From: JAJEEA01 sp965116765
GTDB lineage: Bacteria > Acidobacteriota > Vicinamibacteria > Vicinamibacterales > UBA8438
DNA: 64,000 nt
Direction of reading: 5' to 3'
Assembly (NCBI GenBank): GCA_965116765.1
Contig: OZ220718.1
Location: forward strand, 868,001 to 932,000
Shown one piece after another: positions 11,412 through 23,446 of the stretch. The position numbers and the translations under genes are program-made. The notes beneath the pieces were generated by a model that made no database searches, had not been told where the DNA came from, and worked only from the letters and a program-made list of their open reading frames with translations. How positions within the stretch are numbered: the first letter of the stretch is position 1; the number at the start of each line of letters is the position of its first letter.

Positions 11412-12344
11412 TCAACCCGCGCGGGTGAGGGCGTCGGCCCGCTCGCGCAGCCGCGCCAGCAGGCGGCCCGCCACCGCCCCCGGGGCGCCGGACCCGATCG
11501 TCTGGCCGCCGACCCGGACCACCGGGACGATCTCGCGGGTGGTGCTGGTGATGAACAGCTCGTCGACGGCCGGCAGGTCCGACTCGCGGAGCACCGCCTC
11601 GCGCACCGGGACCCCGACCTCGGCCCCCACCTCGAAGAGCAGGTTCCGCGTCACCCCCTCGAGGAGCCCGGCGTCGAGCGGCGGGGTGAGAACGACGCCG
11701 TCCCGCACCACGAACAGGTTCGACTGCGAGCACTCGGCGAGCTCTCCCCGGTGGTTGAGGAGTATCGCCTCGTAGGCCCCGTCGCGCACCGCCTCCTGCA
11801 TCGCCAGCACGTTGTTCAGCAGGTTGTTGGACTTGATGACGGGGTCGACGCTGCGGGGGTGGTTGCGCACGACGCTCGCGACGACGAGCCGCACCCCGTC
11901 CCGGTGCACCCATTCCGGCGACTCGCGGTGGGGCCGGGCGATGATGACGATCGTCGGGGTGCGACAGACGGCGGGATCGTAGCCGAGGTCGCCGACCCCC
12001 CGGGTGACGAGGATCCGCAGCATCACCTCCCCCTGCGGGTGAACGCCGCGCATGGTGTGGCGCATGCGGGACTCGAGCTCCCCGTTCGCGGGCGGGACCT
12101 CCAGGGACAGGCGGGCCGCCGAGGCGCGGAGCCTCGCGAGGTGCCGGTCGGGGAGGAACGGCCGCCGGTTGTAGGTGCGCAGGGTCTCGTAGACGCCGTC
12201 GCCGTAGAGGAAGCCGTGGTCGAAGACCGAGACCGCTGCCCGGTCGCCGGACGTCACCACCCCGTTCACGTTGACGATGGCCTCGGCGATGCCGGCGGGG
12301 GCGGCGGGCGGCGTGTCGACAGTGTTCGATTCCACGCTGACCAC
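11412..12344 (-). CDS. class IV PLP aminotransferase (BCAT / D-amino acid transaminase / ADC lyase family)
   Basis: About 310 residues of fold-type IV aminotransferase. Key stretches: GVYETLRTYNRRPFLPDRHL near the N-terminus, the catalytic lysine in DPVIKSNNLLNNVLAMQEA, and ELAECSQSNLFVVRDG and DAGLLEGVTRNLLFE, which bind PLP phosphate. The family includes branched-chain transaminase (IlvE), D-alanine transaminase and aminodeoxychorismate lyase (PabC); the sequence alone does not settle which. The start is uncertain: GTG codons at 12344 and 12335 are in frame, and a longer frame upstream is proline/alanine-rich and unlikely coding. Confidence 0.85.
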   Translation of the reverse strand: MVSVESNTVDTPPAAPAGIAEAIVNVNGVVTSGDRAAVSVFDHGFLYGDGVYETLRTYNRRPFLPDRHLARLRASAARLSLEVPPANGELESRMRHTMRGVHPQGEVMLRILVTRGVGDLGYDPAVCRTPTIVIIARPHRESPEWVHRDGVRLVVASVVRNHPRSVDPVIKSNNLLNNVLAMQEAVRDGAYEAILLNHRGELAECSQSNLFVVRDGVVLTPPLDAGLLEGVTRNLLFEVGAEVGVPVREAVLRESDLPAVDELFITSTTREIVPVVRVGGQTIGSGAPGAVAGRLLARLRERADALTRAG

Positions 12345-12517
12345 GGTACCATAACGCGCGGGACCGCCGCCGGCCGGCCGGTGGCGGGGCGGAACGACCG
12401 GTGGCGGCGCGCCGGTCGCGAACGCAGACGAGACTCCCGCCGGCCGGGGAGGGGCGGCGGGTCTCGCGGCAGGAGCGGCAATCCGAGCGGTGCGCCGCGC
12501 CATCACGGCGGAACAGG

Positions 12518-14116
12518 ATGCGGGTGCTGAACACGGCCCAGATGCGCGAGGCGGACCGGCGGACGATCGAGGACCTCGGCGTGCCGTCGCTGGAGCTGAT
12601 GGAGCACGCGGGGCGGCAGGTGGTGTCCGCCATCGAGTCGCACTGGCCTTCGCTGCCGGGCCGCGGGCGCATCGCCGTGGTGTGCGGGAAGGGGAACAAC
12701 GGCGGCGACGGGCTCGTGGCGGCGCGCCTGCTGGCGGCGCGCGGGGTCGCGGTGCAGGCGTGCCTGGCCGCGCCGGCGGCGGGTATCGGGGGAGACGCCG
12801 GGGTCAACCTGTCGGCGCTCCGGCCGGCGGGGGTCCCCGCGGTCGACGTCTCGACCGGTTCCGCGTGGGAAACGGCGCGGGTGGACCTCGGCCGATTCGA
12901 TCTGGTGATCGACGCCCTGTTCGGCACCGGCCTGACGCGGCCCCTCGACGGGCACTGGCGGTCCATCGTTCGCGACCTCGATGCCCTGGACGTGCCGGTG
13001 GTGTCGGTCGACCTGCCGTCGGGGCTGTCGGCGGACGCGCCGCAACCGATCGGGGACGCGGTCGCCGCCACCCTCACCGTGACCCTGGGCGCCCCGAAGC
13101 TGCCGCTGGTGCTGGACCCGGCCGCGGACCGGGCCGGCGCGGTGGTCGTCGCCGACATCGGCATTCCCGAGTCGGTCGTGGACGCCGTCGACGGGCCCCG
13201 CGTGAACGTCATCACCCGGGCGTGGGCCCGGCGGCAGGTCCCGCGCCGGCGCCGGGACACCCACAAGGGCGACTACGGGCGGGTGCTCGTCGCCGCCGGC
13301 TCGCCGGGAAAGACGGGCGCGGCCGGCCTCGCCGCCCTCGGCGCCCTGCGCTCGGGGGCGGGCCTGGTGACGGTGGCGACGCCGCGCGCCTGCCGGCCCA
13401 CCGTCGCCGCCCTCGCCCCCGAGTACATGACCCTGGGGCTCGACCACGACGGCGAGGGCCTCGTCGCCGCCGGGGCGGCGGGGGCGGCGCTCGCCGAACG
13501 CTGCGACGCGCTGGCCGTCGGACCCGGCCTCGGGCGCGGCGACGGCGTCGCCCGGTTCGTGCGCGAGCTGGTGGACCGCGCCCCGGTCCCGATGGTCCTC
13601 GACGCCGACGCCCTCAACGCGTTCGCCGGCGACCCCGCCGGCCTCCGGGGGCGTTCGGACCGCGCGCTGGTCATCACCCCGCACGCCGGCGAAATGGGGC
13701 GTCTCATCGGCCGGCCGGCAGAGTACGTGACCGCCCACCGCCTCGACGTGGCCCGTGACCTGGCGGGGGAGCAGGGCCTCTTCGTCGTCCTGAAGGGAGC
13801 GCGGACCCTGGTGGCGACCCCGGCCGGCGACGTGTGGATCAACGTGACCGGCAACCCGGGCATGGCCACCGGCGGCGCCGGCGACGTGCTCACCGGGGTG
13901 CTGGCCGCGTGGATCGCGCAGTTGCGGGGCATCGAGGCCGCGTGCGGGCTGGGGGTGTGCCTGCATGGGCTCGCCGGCGACCTCGCGGCGGCCGAGCAGG
14001 GCCACGCGGGCCTCATCGCCACCGATCTCGCGCACCGGCTCGGGCCCGCCCTGCTCGGCCTGGAGGACGGCGAGGTCGGCCGGCACGACCAGGAGCCGGA
14101 GCGCCGGCAGCTCTGA
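12518..14116 (+). CDS. nnr: bifunctional NAD(P)H-hydrate repair enzyme
   Basis: A 532-residue fusion of NAD(P)HX epimerase (YjeF N-terminal domain, about residues 1-215, motif GNNGGDGLVAARLL) and ADP/ATP-dependent NAD(P)HX dehydratase (about 225-510, motifs HKGDYGRVLVAAGS and GNPGMATGGAGDVLTGVLAA). It repairs hydrated nicotinamide cofactors in the cytosol. The start MRVLNTAQMREAD at 12518 matches the family; upstream in-frame codons give only low-complexity sequence. It is followed 26 bp later by tsaE, a very common pairing. Confidence 0.95.
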   Translation: MRVLNTAQMREADRRTIEDLGVPSLELMEHAGRQVVSAIESHWPSLPGRGRIAVVCGKGNNGGDGLVAARLLAARGVAVQACLAAPAAGIGGDAGVNLSALRPAGVPAVDVSTGSAWETARVDLGRFDLVIDALFGTGLTRPLDGHWRSIVRDLDALDVPVVSVDLPSGLSADAPQPIGDAVAATLTVTLGAPKLPLVLDPAADRAGAVVVADIGIPESVVDAVDGPRVNVITRAWARRQVPRRRRDTHKGDYGRVLVAAGSPGKTGAAGLAALGALRSGAGLVTVATPRACRPTVAALAPEYMTLGLDHDGEGLVAAGAAGAALAERCDALAVGPGLGRGDGVARFVRELVDRAPVPMVLDADALNAFAGDPAGLRGRSDRALVITPHAGEMGRLIGRPAEYVTAHRLDVARDLAGEQGLFVVLKGARTLVATPAGDVWINVTGNPGMATGGAGDVLTGVLAAWIAQLRGIEAACGLGVCLHGLAGDLAAAEQGHAGLIATDLAHRLGPALLGLEDGEVGRHDQEPERRQL

Positions 14117-14142
14117 CTCCTTCTTTCGGGACGAGGACGCAC

Positions 14143-14595
14143 GTGGACACGCGCTACCAGAGTCACTCGGAACGCCAGACGGCGGACATCGCGGCCGACC
14201 TGGCCCGCCGACTGCCGCCCGGCGCCGTGGTCATGCTGTTCGGCGACCTCGGCGCCGGCAAGACCGCGTTCGTGCGGGGCTTCGTGGAGGGCCTGGGCAT
14301 CGACCCCGACGAGGTCAGCAGCCCGACGTTCACGATCGTCCAGGCCTACGGCGGGGGCCGCGTCCAGCATGTGGACCTGTACCGGCTCGACCCGGCCGAG
14401 ACCGACGATCTCGGACTGGAAGAGTTGCCGGAAGCCGGAGCCCTGGTCTGCATCGAGTGGGCCGACCGGTTGCCGCGCCCGGTCCCGAACGCGGTGTCCG
14501 TCCGCATCCTCGACCGCGCCGGCGACTCGCGCGAGCTCGTGATCGAGGTGCCGGACGGGGGAGAGGCAGGCAGCCGGGCCTACTCCGACCGGTAG
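14143..14595 (+). CDS. tsaE: tRNA threonylcarbamoyladenosine biosynthesis ATPase TsaE
   Basis: A 150-residue P-loop ATPase needed, with TsaB and TsaD, for t6A37 modification of ANN-decoding tRNAs. Walker A is GDLGAGKTAFVRGF, followed by SSPTFTIVQAY and HVDLYRLD as in the family. The GTG start at 14143 is preceded by GAGGAC. Its last 16 bp overlap the 3' end of convergent guaB. Confidence 0.95.
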   Translation: MDTRYQSHSERQTADIAADLARRLPPGAVVMLFGDLGAGKTAFVRGFVEGLGIDPDEVSSPTFTIVQAYGGGRVQHVDLYRLDPAETDDLGLEELPEAGALVCIEWADRLPRPVPNAVSVRILDRAGDSRELVIEVPDGGEAGSRAYSDR

Positions 14596-16107
14596 TTCGG
14601 GGCTTCCTTGGTGATGACCACGTCGTGCACGTGGCTCTCGCGCATGCCGGCGGGGGTGATGCGCACCATCCGGGCGTTCTCCTGCAGATCGGGAATGGTG
14701 GGGCAGCCGCAGTAGCCCATGCCGGCGCGGAGGCCGCCGACGAGCTGGTGGATCATCGCCCCGATCGACCCCTTGTGGGGCACCCGGCCCTCGATGCCCT
14801 CGGGCACGAGCTTCTCGCCGTCCTCGCGGGGGCTGGCGAGGTCGAAGTCCTCCTGGAAGTAGCGGTCCCGGCTGCCGGCGCGCATCGCCCCGATGGAGCC
14901 CATGCCGCGGTACTCCTTGAAGCTGCGCCCCTGGTAGAGGATGAGCTCGCCGGGACTCTCGTCGGTGCCGGCGAACAGGCTCCCGATCATGACCGCGCCG
15001 GCCCCGACCGCCAGCGCCTTCGTGATGTCGCCCGAGTAGCGCACCCCGCCGTCGGCGATGATGGGGACGCCGTGCCGCCGCGCGGCCTGCCCGCACTCGG
15101 CGAGGGCCGAGATCATCGGCATGCCGATGCCGGCGATGACCCGGGTGGTGCAGATCGACCCGGAACCGATGCCGACCTTCACGCCGTCGACGCCGAGGGC
15201 GATCAACGACTCGGCGCCCTCGGCGGTGGCGACGTTGCCGGCGACCATCTCCACGCTCGGGAAGCGCTCGCGGAGCTGACCGACCATCGCCATCACCCCG
15301 CGGGAGTGCCCGTGCGCGGTATCGACGACGAGCACGTCGGCGCCGGCCCCGACGAGGGCCTCCGACCGCTCGATGGTGTCCTTCGCGATGCCCACCGCCG
15401 CCCCCACCCGCAACCGGCCCAGCTCGTCCTTGGACGCGGTGGGGTAGGTGATCATCTTCTGGATGTCCTTGACGGTGATGAGCCCCTTGAGCCGGAACTC
15501 CTTGTCGACCACGAGCAGCTTCTCGACGCGGTGCTGGTGCAGGATGGTCTGGGCGTCCTGCAGGGTGGTCCCGACCGGCACCGTGATGAGGTCCCGGCGG
15601 GTCATCACCTCGCCGATGGGCCGGTCGATGCGGCGTTCGAAGCGCAGGTCCCGGTTGGTGAGGATGCCGACGAGCCGCCCCTCGGTGCTGCCGTCCTCGG
15701 TGATCGGCACCCCCGAGATGCGGTACTTCTTCATCAGCTCGAGGGCCTCGACGATGCGGTTGGAGGGCGCCAGCGTGATCGGGTTGACGATCATGCCGCT
15801 CTCCGAGCGCTTGACCCGGTCGACCTCGGCCGCCTGGTCCTCGATGGGGAGGTTCTTGTGGATCACCCCCATGCCGCCGAGCTGGGCCATCGCGATGGCG
15901 AGGCGCGACTCGGTGACGGTGTCCATGGCGGCGCTGATGATCGGCACCTTCAGGGTCACGTTCCGGGTGAGCCGGGTGGAGACGTCGACCTCGGCCGGCA
16001 GCACCTCGGAGCGCTGCGGCACCAGCAGCACGTCGTCGAACGTCAGGGCCACCGCGATGTCGGTGGCCGTGAAACGGGTCGCCGCGGTGTCGATGCCCGC
16101 CGTCATG

Positions 16108-16118
<11 letters not shown>
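14580..16118 (-). CDS. guaB: inosine-5'-monophosphate dehydrogenase
   Basis: 512 residues; oxidises IMP to XMP in GMP synthesis. Catalytic loop GIGSGSICTTR contains the active-site Cys. Two CBS domains are inserted at about residues 115-230, and the flap region RYFQEDFD is present. The start ATG at 16116-16118 lies inside the last codons of secA (11-bp overlap); a second Met four codons later is possible. Cotranscription with secA is likely. Confidence 0.96.
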
Positions 16119-18999
<2,881 letters not shown>

Positions 19000-19032
19000 C
19001 GGTCGAGTCCAGACCGTGTCGAGGGCAATCCA

Positions 19033-19190
19033 GCCCGCCGAATCGTCGCCTGCGGCTCCGGGCGGCCGCCCGGCCCACCCTCCGGAATCCCCGCCGTTCT
19101 ACGGCGTGGGCTCCCGGCCCGCCAATCGTCGCCTGCGACCCCGCCGGGCGCCCGACCGCCCCTCCGGCAGTCCGGGCCGTCCTGCGGTCC
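19033..19190 (+). repeat. dispersed hairpin repeat, two tandem copies in secA leader
   Basis: Copy A at about 19033-19107 and copy B at about 19116-19190, both starting with CCCGCC(G/A)AATCGTCGCCTGCG. Copy A ends in CCGCCGTTCTACGGCG, which can form a small hairpin. Both lie between the secA promoter and start codon. Confidence 0.7.
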
Positions 19191-19292
19191 CGGCCGCCGG
19201 CCGTTCCTCGGGCGGGGCCGGTCTCTCCGTGACGTTGCGCTGTCGATGACGGGCCAAGGCGGGTGTCGATCCGGTAGACACGGATGTGATCG

Positions 19293-19321
19293 ATTGTAGG
19301 GAAGGGGTCTATACGCGTCAA
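19293..19321 (-). promoter_or_regulatory. sigma70-type promoter of secA-guaB
   Basis: On the minus strand TTGACG (19316-19321), 17-bp spacer, TACAAT (19293-19298). Predicted start near 19286. Confidence 0.7.
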
Positions 19322-19458
19322 GACGACCGGGTCGCCCGCCCGCGAAACCGGGGCCCTGCCTGCGACGAGGCTGACGCGCCGGCCCCGGCCGGCGTCTCCG
19401 GGGCGCGGACGCGCCGGCGTTGTCGGGGGGAAAGCCGGTTCCCGAACGAGGCGGAGAA

Positions 19459-20394
19459 TCAGTCGGCCGAGACGCCGCCGGAGGCGAACACGAGCCGGAG
19501 CGGGTTCATGGGTCGGTTGCCGACCAGGACCTCGTAGTGAACGTGGGACCCGGTGGTGCGGCCGGTGGCGCCGGAGTACCCGATGACCTGGCCGCGGTCG
19601 ACATCCTCGCCCACGCGGGCGGCGAACTCCGACAGATGAGCGTAGCGCGTGCGCCGGCCGAAGCCGTGGTCGATCTCGATCAACTTGCCGAGGCCGCCGT
19701 TGCGCCCGGCCTCCACGACGCGGCCGCCGGCCGTTGCCCGGACCGGTTGTCCGTACCCGGTGGAGATGTCGAGCCCCTCGTGAAACGTCCGTTCGTCCGT
19801 GAAGGGATCGGTCCGGTACCCGAACCGGGACCTGATGCGGCCCGGGGCGGGGAGGTTGAACGGCGTGGCGGCGGCGAGATCCCGTCGGAGGAGGATGTTG
19901 CCGTGGGCGACCCCGAGCTCGAGCTCGAGGACGTCGAGCAGATCGTGAAGCAGGTCGAGGGTCTCGGTGGGCGCCGCCTCCGCCACCGCCCGCAGGGCCG
20001 ACGCCCCTCGCGATCGATCGACCTCCGCCACCCGCACCATGGCCTGCCTGACGCCGGGATCGACGACGGACTGATCGCTCAGGGCCTCGACGACGAGCTG
20101 CAGGGCGGCCACCCGGCGCGACAGGTCGACGACGGTGGTGCTGTGGCGGTGGACCTCGGACTGGAGCAGGGCGTTGAACGAGCGCAGCCGGTCGTTCATC
20201 GTCCAGCGGGGCGACTTGAGCCACTCGGCCGGATCGAACCGGGACCCGTCGAGCCAGGCGGCGTGGCCGGCCCACCCGAGGGGAAGCGCGAACAACAGGG
20301 CGACCACCAGCTTCGGGCGGAAACTCAGGGCGAAGCGGTGGACGACTCCGGTCGAACGATTGGCGATGATGAATGAGTAGCGTTTGACCAGCAC
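19459..20394 (-). CDS. membrane-anchored M23 (LytM) metallopeptidase
   Basis: 311 residues. A cytoplasmic start (VLVKRYSFIIANRSTGVVHR) leads into a transmembrane helix (about residues 28-45), an alpha-helical coiled region and a C-terminal peptidase M23 domain. Zinc ligands are visible in FHEGLDIS (HxxxD) and HVHYEV. It likely cleaves peptidoglycan cross-links or, as with many such coiled-coil anchored proteins, helps cell-wall remodelling. The GTG start at 20394 follows AGAGGTG. A TTCACA-17-TAGTAT promoter lies just upstream. Confidence 0.88.
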   Translation of the reverse strand: MLVKRYSFIIANRSTGVVHRFALSFRPKLVVALLFALPLGWAGHAAWLDGSRFDPAEWLKSPRWTMNDRLRSFNALLQSEVHRHSTTVVDLSRRVAALQLVVEALSDQSVVDPGVRQAMVRVAEVDRSRGASALRAVAEAAPTETLDLLHDLLDVLELELGVAHGNILLRRDLAAATPFNLPAPGRIRSRFGYRTDPFTDERTFHEGLDISTGYGQPVRATAGGRVVEAGRNGGLGKLIEIDHGFGRRTRYAHLSEFAARVGEDVDRGQVIGYSGATGRTTGSHVHYEVLVGNRPMNPLRLVFASGGVSAD

Positions 20395-20411
20395 CCACCT
20401 CTCGACTACGG

Positions 20412-20440
20412 ATACTACCACGGCGATCCGTGATTGTGAA
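20412..20440 (-). promoter_or_regulatory. promoter of M23 peptidase gene
   Basis: Minus strand TTCACA (20435-20440), 17-bp spacer, TAGTAT (20412-20417); only about 20 bp from the start codon, so the leader is very short. Confidence 0.55.
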
Positions 20441-20492
20441 AGGGTGTGCAAGCGCCGTCCCGCCCGGCGACGGTGTACCATCGGGCGAATCG

Positions 20493-22067
20493 ATGTGCAA
20501 CCGGTACCTTCTCGACGCGCCGCTGACCGCGGCCGGCGTCCTGTCCCGGCTCGCGAAGCGGTTCCCGACCCGGCGTGAGAACGGCCGGGCCGCCGCCCGC
20601 ACCTATCTCGACACGTTCGACTGGCGCCTCTATCGCGGCGCCGGCACCGTCCTCTCCGACGCGGGGGACGGGTCGTGCAGCGTGCGCTGGGACCGCTTCG
20701 ACGGCGGCCTGCGCCACCGCGCGACCCTGGCGGCGCCGCCGGACTTCGCCCGCGACCTGCCCCCGGGCCGCTTTCGGGACGAGCTGCAGGCGGTGACGGG
20801 CATCCGGCGGCTGCTGCCGGTGGTCCGGATCGAGCGCCGGAGCGAGCGGCTGTCCGTGGTCGACGGCCGAGACAAGGCGGTGGTGCGCCTGTCGTTCGAT
20901 CACGGCACCGCGGCCGGTCCCACGCGCCGCCGGCGGCGGCTGCCCGCGACCCTGCGGCTTGCCCGGATGACGGGGTACGAACGGGCCTACCGCGGCGTGC
21001 GCCGCTTCGTGGAGGAGGACCTCGGACTGGCGCCGGGACCGGGGACGGAGCTCGATCTCGCGCTCTCCGCGGTCGGCCGCCGGCCCGGCGACTACACCGG
21101 CAAGCTCGACCTGCGCCTCGCCCCGGACGCGCGCACCGACGTCGCCGTGAGGCGCATCCTCGCCGCCCTGTGGGAGATGATGCAGGCCAACGAGGCGGGG
21201 CTCCGAGCGGACCTCGATCCCGAGTTCCTGCACGACTTCCGGGTCGCGGTACGCCGGACCCGTTCATGCCTCGGGCAGGTCAGGGACGTCTTCGACGAAG
21301 CCCTGACGCGCCGCTTCGCCGGCGAGTTCGCCTGGCTCGGCCGGTTGACGGGGCCGCCCCGGGACCTCGACGTGCATCTGCTCAGCCTGCGGGGTCACGA
21401 GGCGGAGCTGCCGCCGTCCGCGCGCGGCCATCTGTCCCCGCTGGCCGAGCACCTGAGGCGCCGGCGGGAGGCTGCGCACGCAGAGCAGCTTGCGGGGCTC
21501 GACTCGGCCCGCTACCGGCGGCTGAAGCGGGAATGGCGACGCCTTCTCGAGACCGACGCCGACGGCGGCGGCGCGAACGCCGCCCGCCCCATCCGCGAGG
21601 TGGCGGGCGAGCGCATCGAGCGGGCCTTCGCACGGGTGCGCAAGCGCGGGCGCGGCCTCTCGGCGGAGACCCCGGCCGAGGCCATCCACGAGCTGCGAAT
21701 CGCCTGCAAGAAGCTGCGGTACCTGCTCGAGTTCTTCCGCAGCCTGTTCGCCGCCGACCGCGTGAACGCCTTCGTCCGCTCCCTCAAGCGGCTGCAGGAC
21801 GACCTCGGAGACTACAACGATCTGGAGGTCCAGCAGGGCGAGCTGCAGGACACCGCCCGCGAGCTCCTCGCGGCGGGCGGAGCCGACGCGCCGGCGCTCC
21901 TCGCGGCGGGCCGCCTGGTCGACCGGCTGGAGTCGCGCCAGGCCGCCGCGCGGCGGCGGCTCGCCGACGCGGTCGGGAGGTTCGCGACGGCGCGGACCGC
22001 GGCCGAGCTCGACCGGCTCCTCGCCTCCCGTCCGGAAGCCCCGGACGCAGACCGCGGCTCACGATGA
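20493..22067 (+). CDS. CYTH/CHAD domain protein (polyphosphate-associated)
   Basis: 524 residues. The N-terminal part has CYTH-like (triphosphate tunnel) features such as RTYLDTFDWRLYRGAGTVLS with many basic residues. The C-terminal half is a CHAD domain, with HDFRVAVRRTRSCL and IHELRIACKKLRYLLEFF as its two histidine-containing helices. CHAD domains bind polyphosphate in known cases and localise to polyP granules. It heads an operon with a ParA-type ATPase and SixA, opposite ppx and ppk1, supporting a polyP role. Start ATG at 20493; an in-frame GTG/ATG further upstream gives no conserved sequence. Confidence 0.85.
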   Translation: MCNRYLLDAPLTAAGVLSRLAKRFPTRRENGRAAARTYLDTFDWRLYRGAGTVLSDAGDGSCSVRWDRFDGGLRHRATLAAPPDFARDLPPGRFRDELQAVTGIRRLLPVVRIERRSERLSVVDGRDKAVVRLSFDHGTAAGPTRRRRRLPATLRLARMTGYERAYRGVRRFVEEDLGLAPGPGTELDLALSAVGRRPGDYTGKLDLRLAPDARTDVAVRRILAALWEMMQANEAGLRADLDPEFLHDFRVAVRRTRSCLGQVRDVFDEALTRRFAGEFAWLGRLTGPPRDLDVHLLSLRGHEAELPPSARGHLSPLAEHLRRRREAAHAEQLAGLDSARYRRLKREWRRLLETDADGGGANAARPIREVAGERIERAFARVRKRGRGLSAETPAEAIHELRIACKKLRYLLEFFRSLFAADRVNAFVRSLKRLQDDLGDYNDLEVQQGELQDTARELLAAGGADAPALLAAGRLVDRLESRQAAARRRLADAVGRFATARTAAELDRLLASRPEAPDADRGSR

Positions 22068-22822
22068 AGGTGCTGGCGGCCTACAACATCAAGGGCGGCG
22101 TGGGGAAGACCTCGGCCGCCGTCAACCTGGCGTGGCTCGCCGCCGCGTCGGGGGCGCCGACCCTCATCTGCGACCTCGACCCGCAGGGCGCGGCCACCTG
22201 GTGCTTCCGGGTCAGGATGAAGGTCCGGGGGGGCGGCAGGAAGCTCGTCCGCGGCAAGGGCGCCCTCGCCCGTCACGTTCGCGAGACCGACTACGAAGGG
22301 CTCGACCTGCTTCCCGCCGACTTCTCGTACCGCCATCTGGATCTGCTGCTCGACAGCCCGAAGTACGTCCGGCGCCTCACCCGCAGAATCCGCGAGCTCG
22401 GGGCCGGCTACGACTACGTCTTTCTCGACTGCGCCCCCAGCATCTCGCTCGCCTCGGAGGCGGTCTTCCAGGTCGCCGACGCCCTGATCGTGCCGACCAT
22501 CCCCACGACGTTGTCGCGCCGGACCCTCCGCCAGCTCGCCCGGCATCTTCGCCGCGAGCCGGCGGCGGTCCGCGTGCTGCCCTTCTACTCGATGGTCGAT
22601 CGCCGCCGGACCCTGCATCGCCGGATCTGCGAAGCCCCGGAAGCGATGCCGTGCCCCATGCTGGCGACCGAGATTCCGTATTCGAGCGCGGTCGAGCAGA
22701 TGAGCTCGCGGCGCGAGCCGCTGTGCGCGTTCCGGAGGAGCAGCGAGGCCGCGCGCGCCTACGCCGCCCTCTGGGACGAGCTGGTGCGGCGGCTCGAAGA
22801 GGTCGGCGAGGGGCGGTCGTGA
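22064..22822 (+). CDS. orphan ParA/MinD-like ATPase in polyphosphate locus
   Basis: 252 residues. Deviant Walker A NIKGGVGKTSAAVNLA, switch region LICDLDPQGAATW, Walker B YVFLDCAPSISL. It lacks an N-terminal helix-turn-helix, so it is a small (type Ib/McdA/MinD-like) ParA. No ParB follows. Its start overlaps the CHAD gene stop (ATGA) and its stop overlaps the sixA start (GTGA), so the three are translationally coupled. The chromosomal parAB pair is elsewhere (60.4-62.0 kb). The position suggests a cargo-positioning ATPase for polyP granules; that is inference only. Confidence 0.88.
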   Translation: MKVLAAYNIKGGVGKTSAAVNLAWLAAASGAPTLICDLDPQGAATWCFRVRMKVRGGGRKLVRGKGALARHVRETDYEGLDLLPADFSYRHLDLLLDSPKYVRRLTRRIRELGAGYDYVFLDCAPSISLASEAVFQVADALIVPTIPTTLSRRTLRQLARHLRREPAAVRVLPFYSMVDRRRTLHRRICEAPEAMPCPMLATEIPYSSAVEQMSSRREPLCAFRRSSEAARAYAALWDELVRRLEEVGEGRS

Positions 22823-23322
22823 AGACGATTCTCCTGCTCCGTCACGGCAAGTCGAGCTGGGACGCCCCGACGCGGCCGGATCGCGAGCGCCCGCTCGCCC
22901 CGCGCGGCGTGAAGGCGGCCCGGCGCATGGGCCGGTTCCTCAAGCGGGCGGGGCCGGTCCCCGATCACGTCCTCTGCTCGCCGGCCGTCCGAGCGGTCGA
23001 GACCCTGCGGCACGCCGCCGACGCCGGCGGGTGGCGGGCCCCGGTTGCCGTCGTCCCCGAGCTGTACGGCGCGTCGCCCGACGACGTGCTGGCGTCCGTC
23101 GCTGCCGCCGACCCCGATGCCGACACCGTGCTCGTCGTGGGACACGAGCCGGCCTGCTCCGAGACCGCCTCGATCCTGGTCGGCGGAGCGGCGCTGCGGT
23201 TCCCGACCGCCGCGCTCGCGTGCATCCGGTTGGACGCGGCGGGCTGGGACGAGGTCCGACCCGGCCTCGGCGAGCTGCTGTGGCTCGTCGTCCCCCGAAT
23301 GCTGGCCCGGCTCGAGCCGTAG
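22819..23322 (+). CDS. sixA: SixA-type phosphohistidine phosphatase
   Basis: 167 residues of the histidine phosphatase (phosphoglycerate mutase-like) superfamily. The catalytic RHGKSSWD motif is at residues 8-15 and the second histidine is in VVGHEPACSE. SixA enzymes remove phosphate from phosphohistidine in signalling proteins. The gene is often next to ppk/ppx or CHAD genes. GTG start overlapping the ParA gene stop. Confidence 0.88.
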   Translation: MKTILLLRHGKSSWDAPTRPDRERPLAPRGVKAARRMGRFLKRAGPVPDHVLCSPAVRAVETLRHAADAGGWRAPVAVVPELYGASPDDVLASVAAADPDADTVLVVGHEPACSETASILVGGAALRFPTAALACIRLDAAGWDEVRPGLGELLWLVVPRMLARLEP

Positions 23323-23362
23323 TCGGCCGGCCGACATGCACCGCCGAGGACCCGAGCCGGAC

Positions 23363-23436
23363 GCCGGGAGTGGCACCCTGGAACGGTGCCGACTCCCGGC
23401 AGGGTCGGTTCGGCGGCGAGCGGAGCCGTGAGCGAC
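23363..23436. repeat. dispersed hairpin repeat acting as bidirectional stop
   Basis: A long hairpin, GCCGGGAGT-GGCACC / GGTGCC-GACTCCCGGC (23363-23400, one bulged base), followed by the family tail GGCGGCGAGCGGAGCCGTGA. It lies between convergent sixA and ppx and could terminate transcription from both sides, although there is no T run. Confidence 0.75.
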
Positions 23437-23446
23437 GCTCTCCGGG

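Noticed and set aside
19099..19281. 60-codon frame in the secA leader as a SecM-like arrest peptide
   Set aside because: No signal sequence or arrest motif; it lies within repeat DNA and is Arg/Pro-rich.
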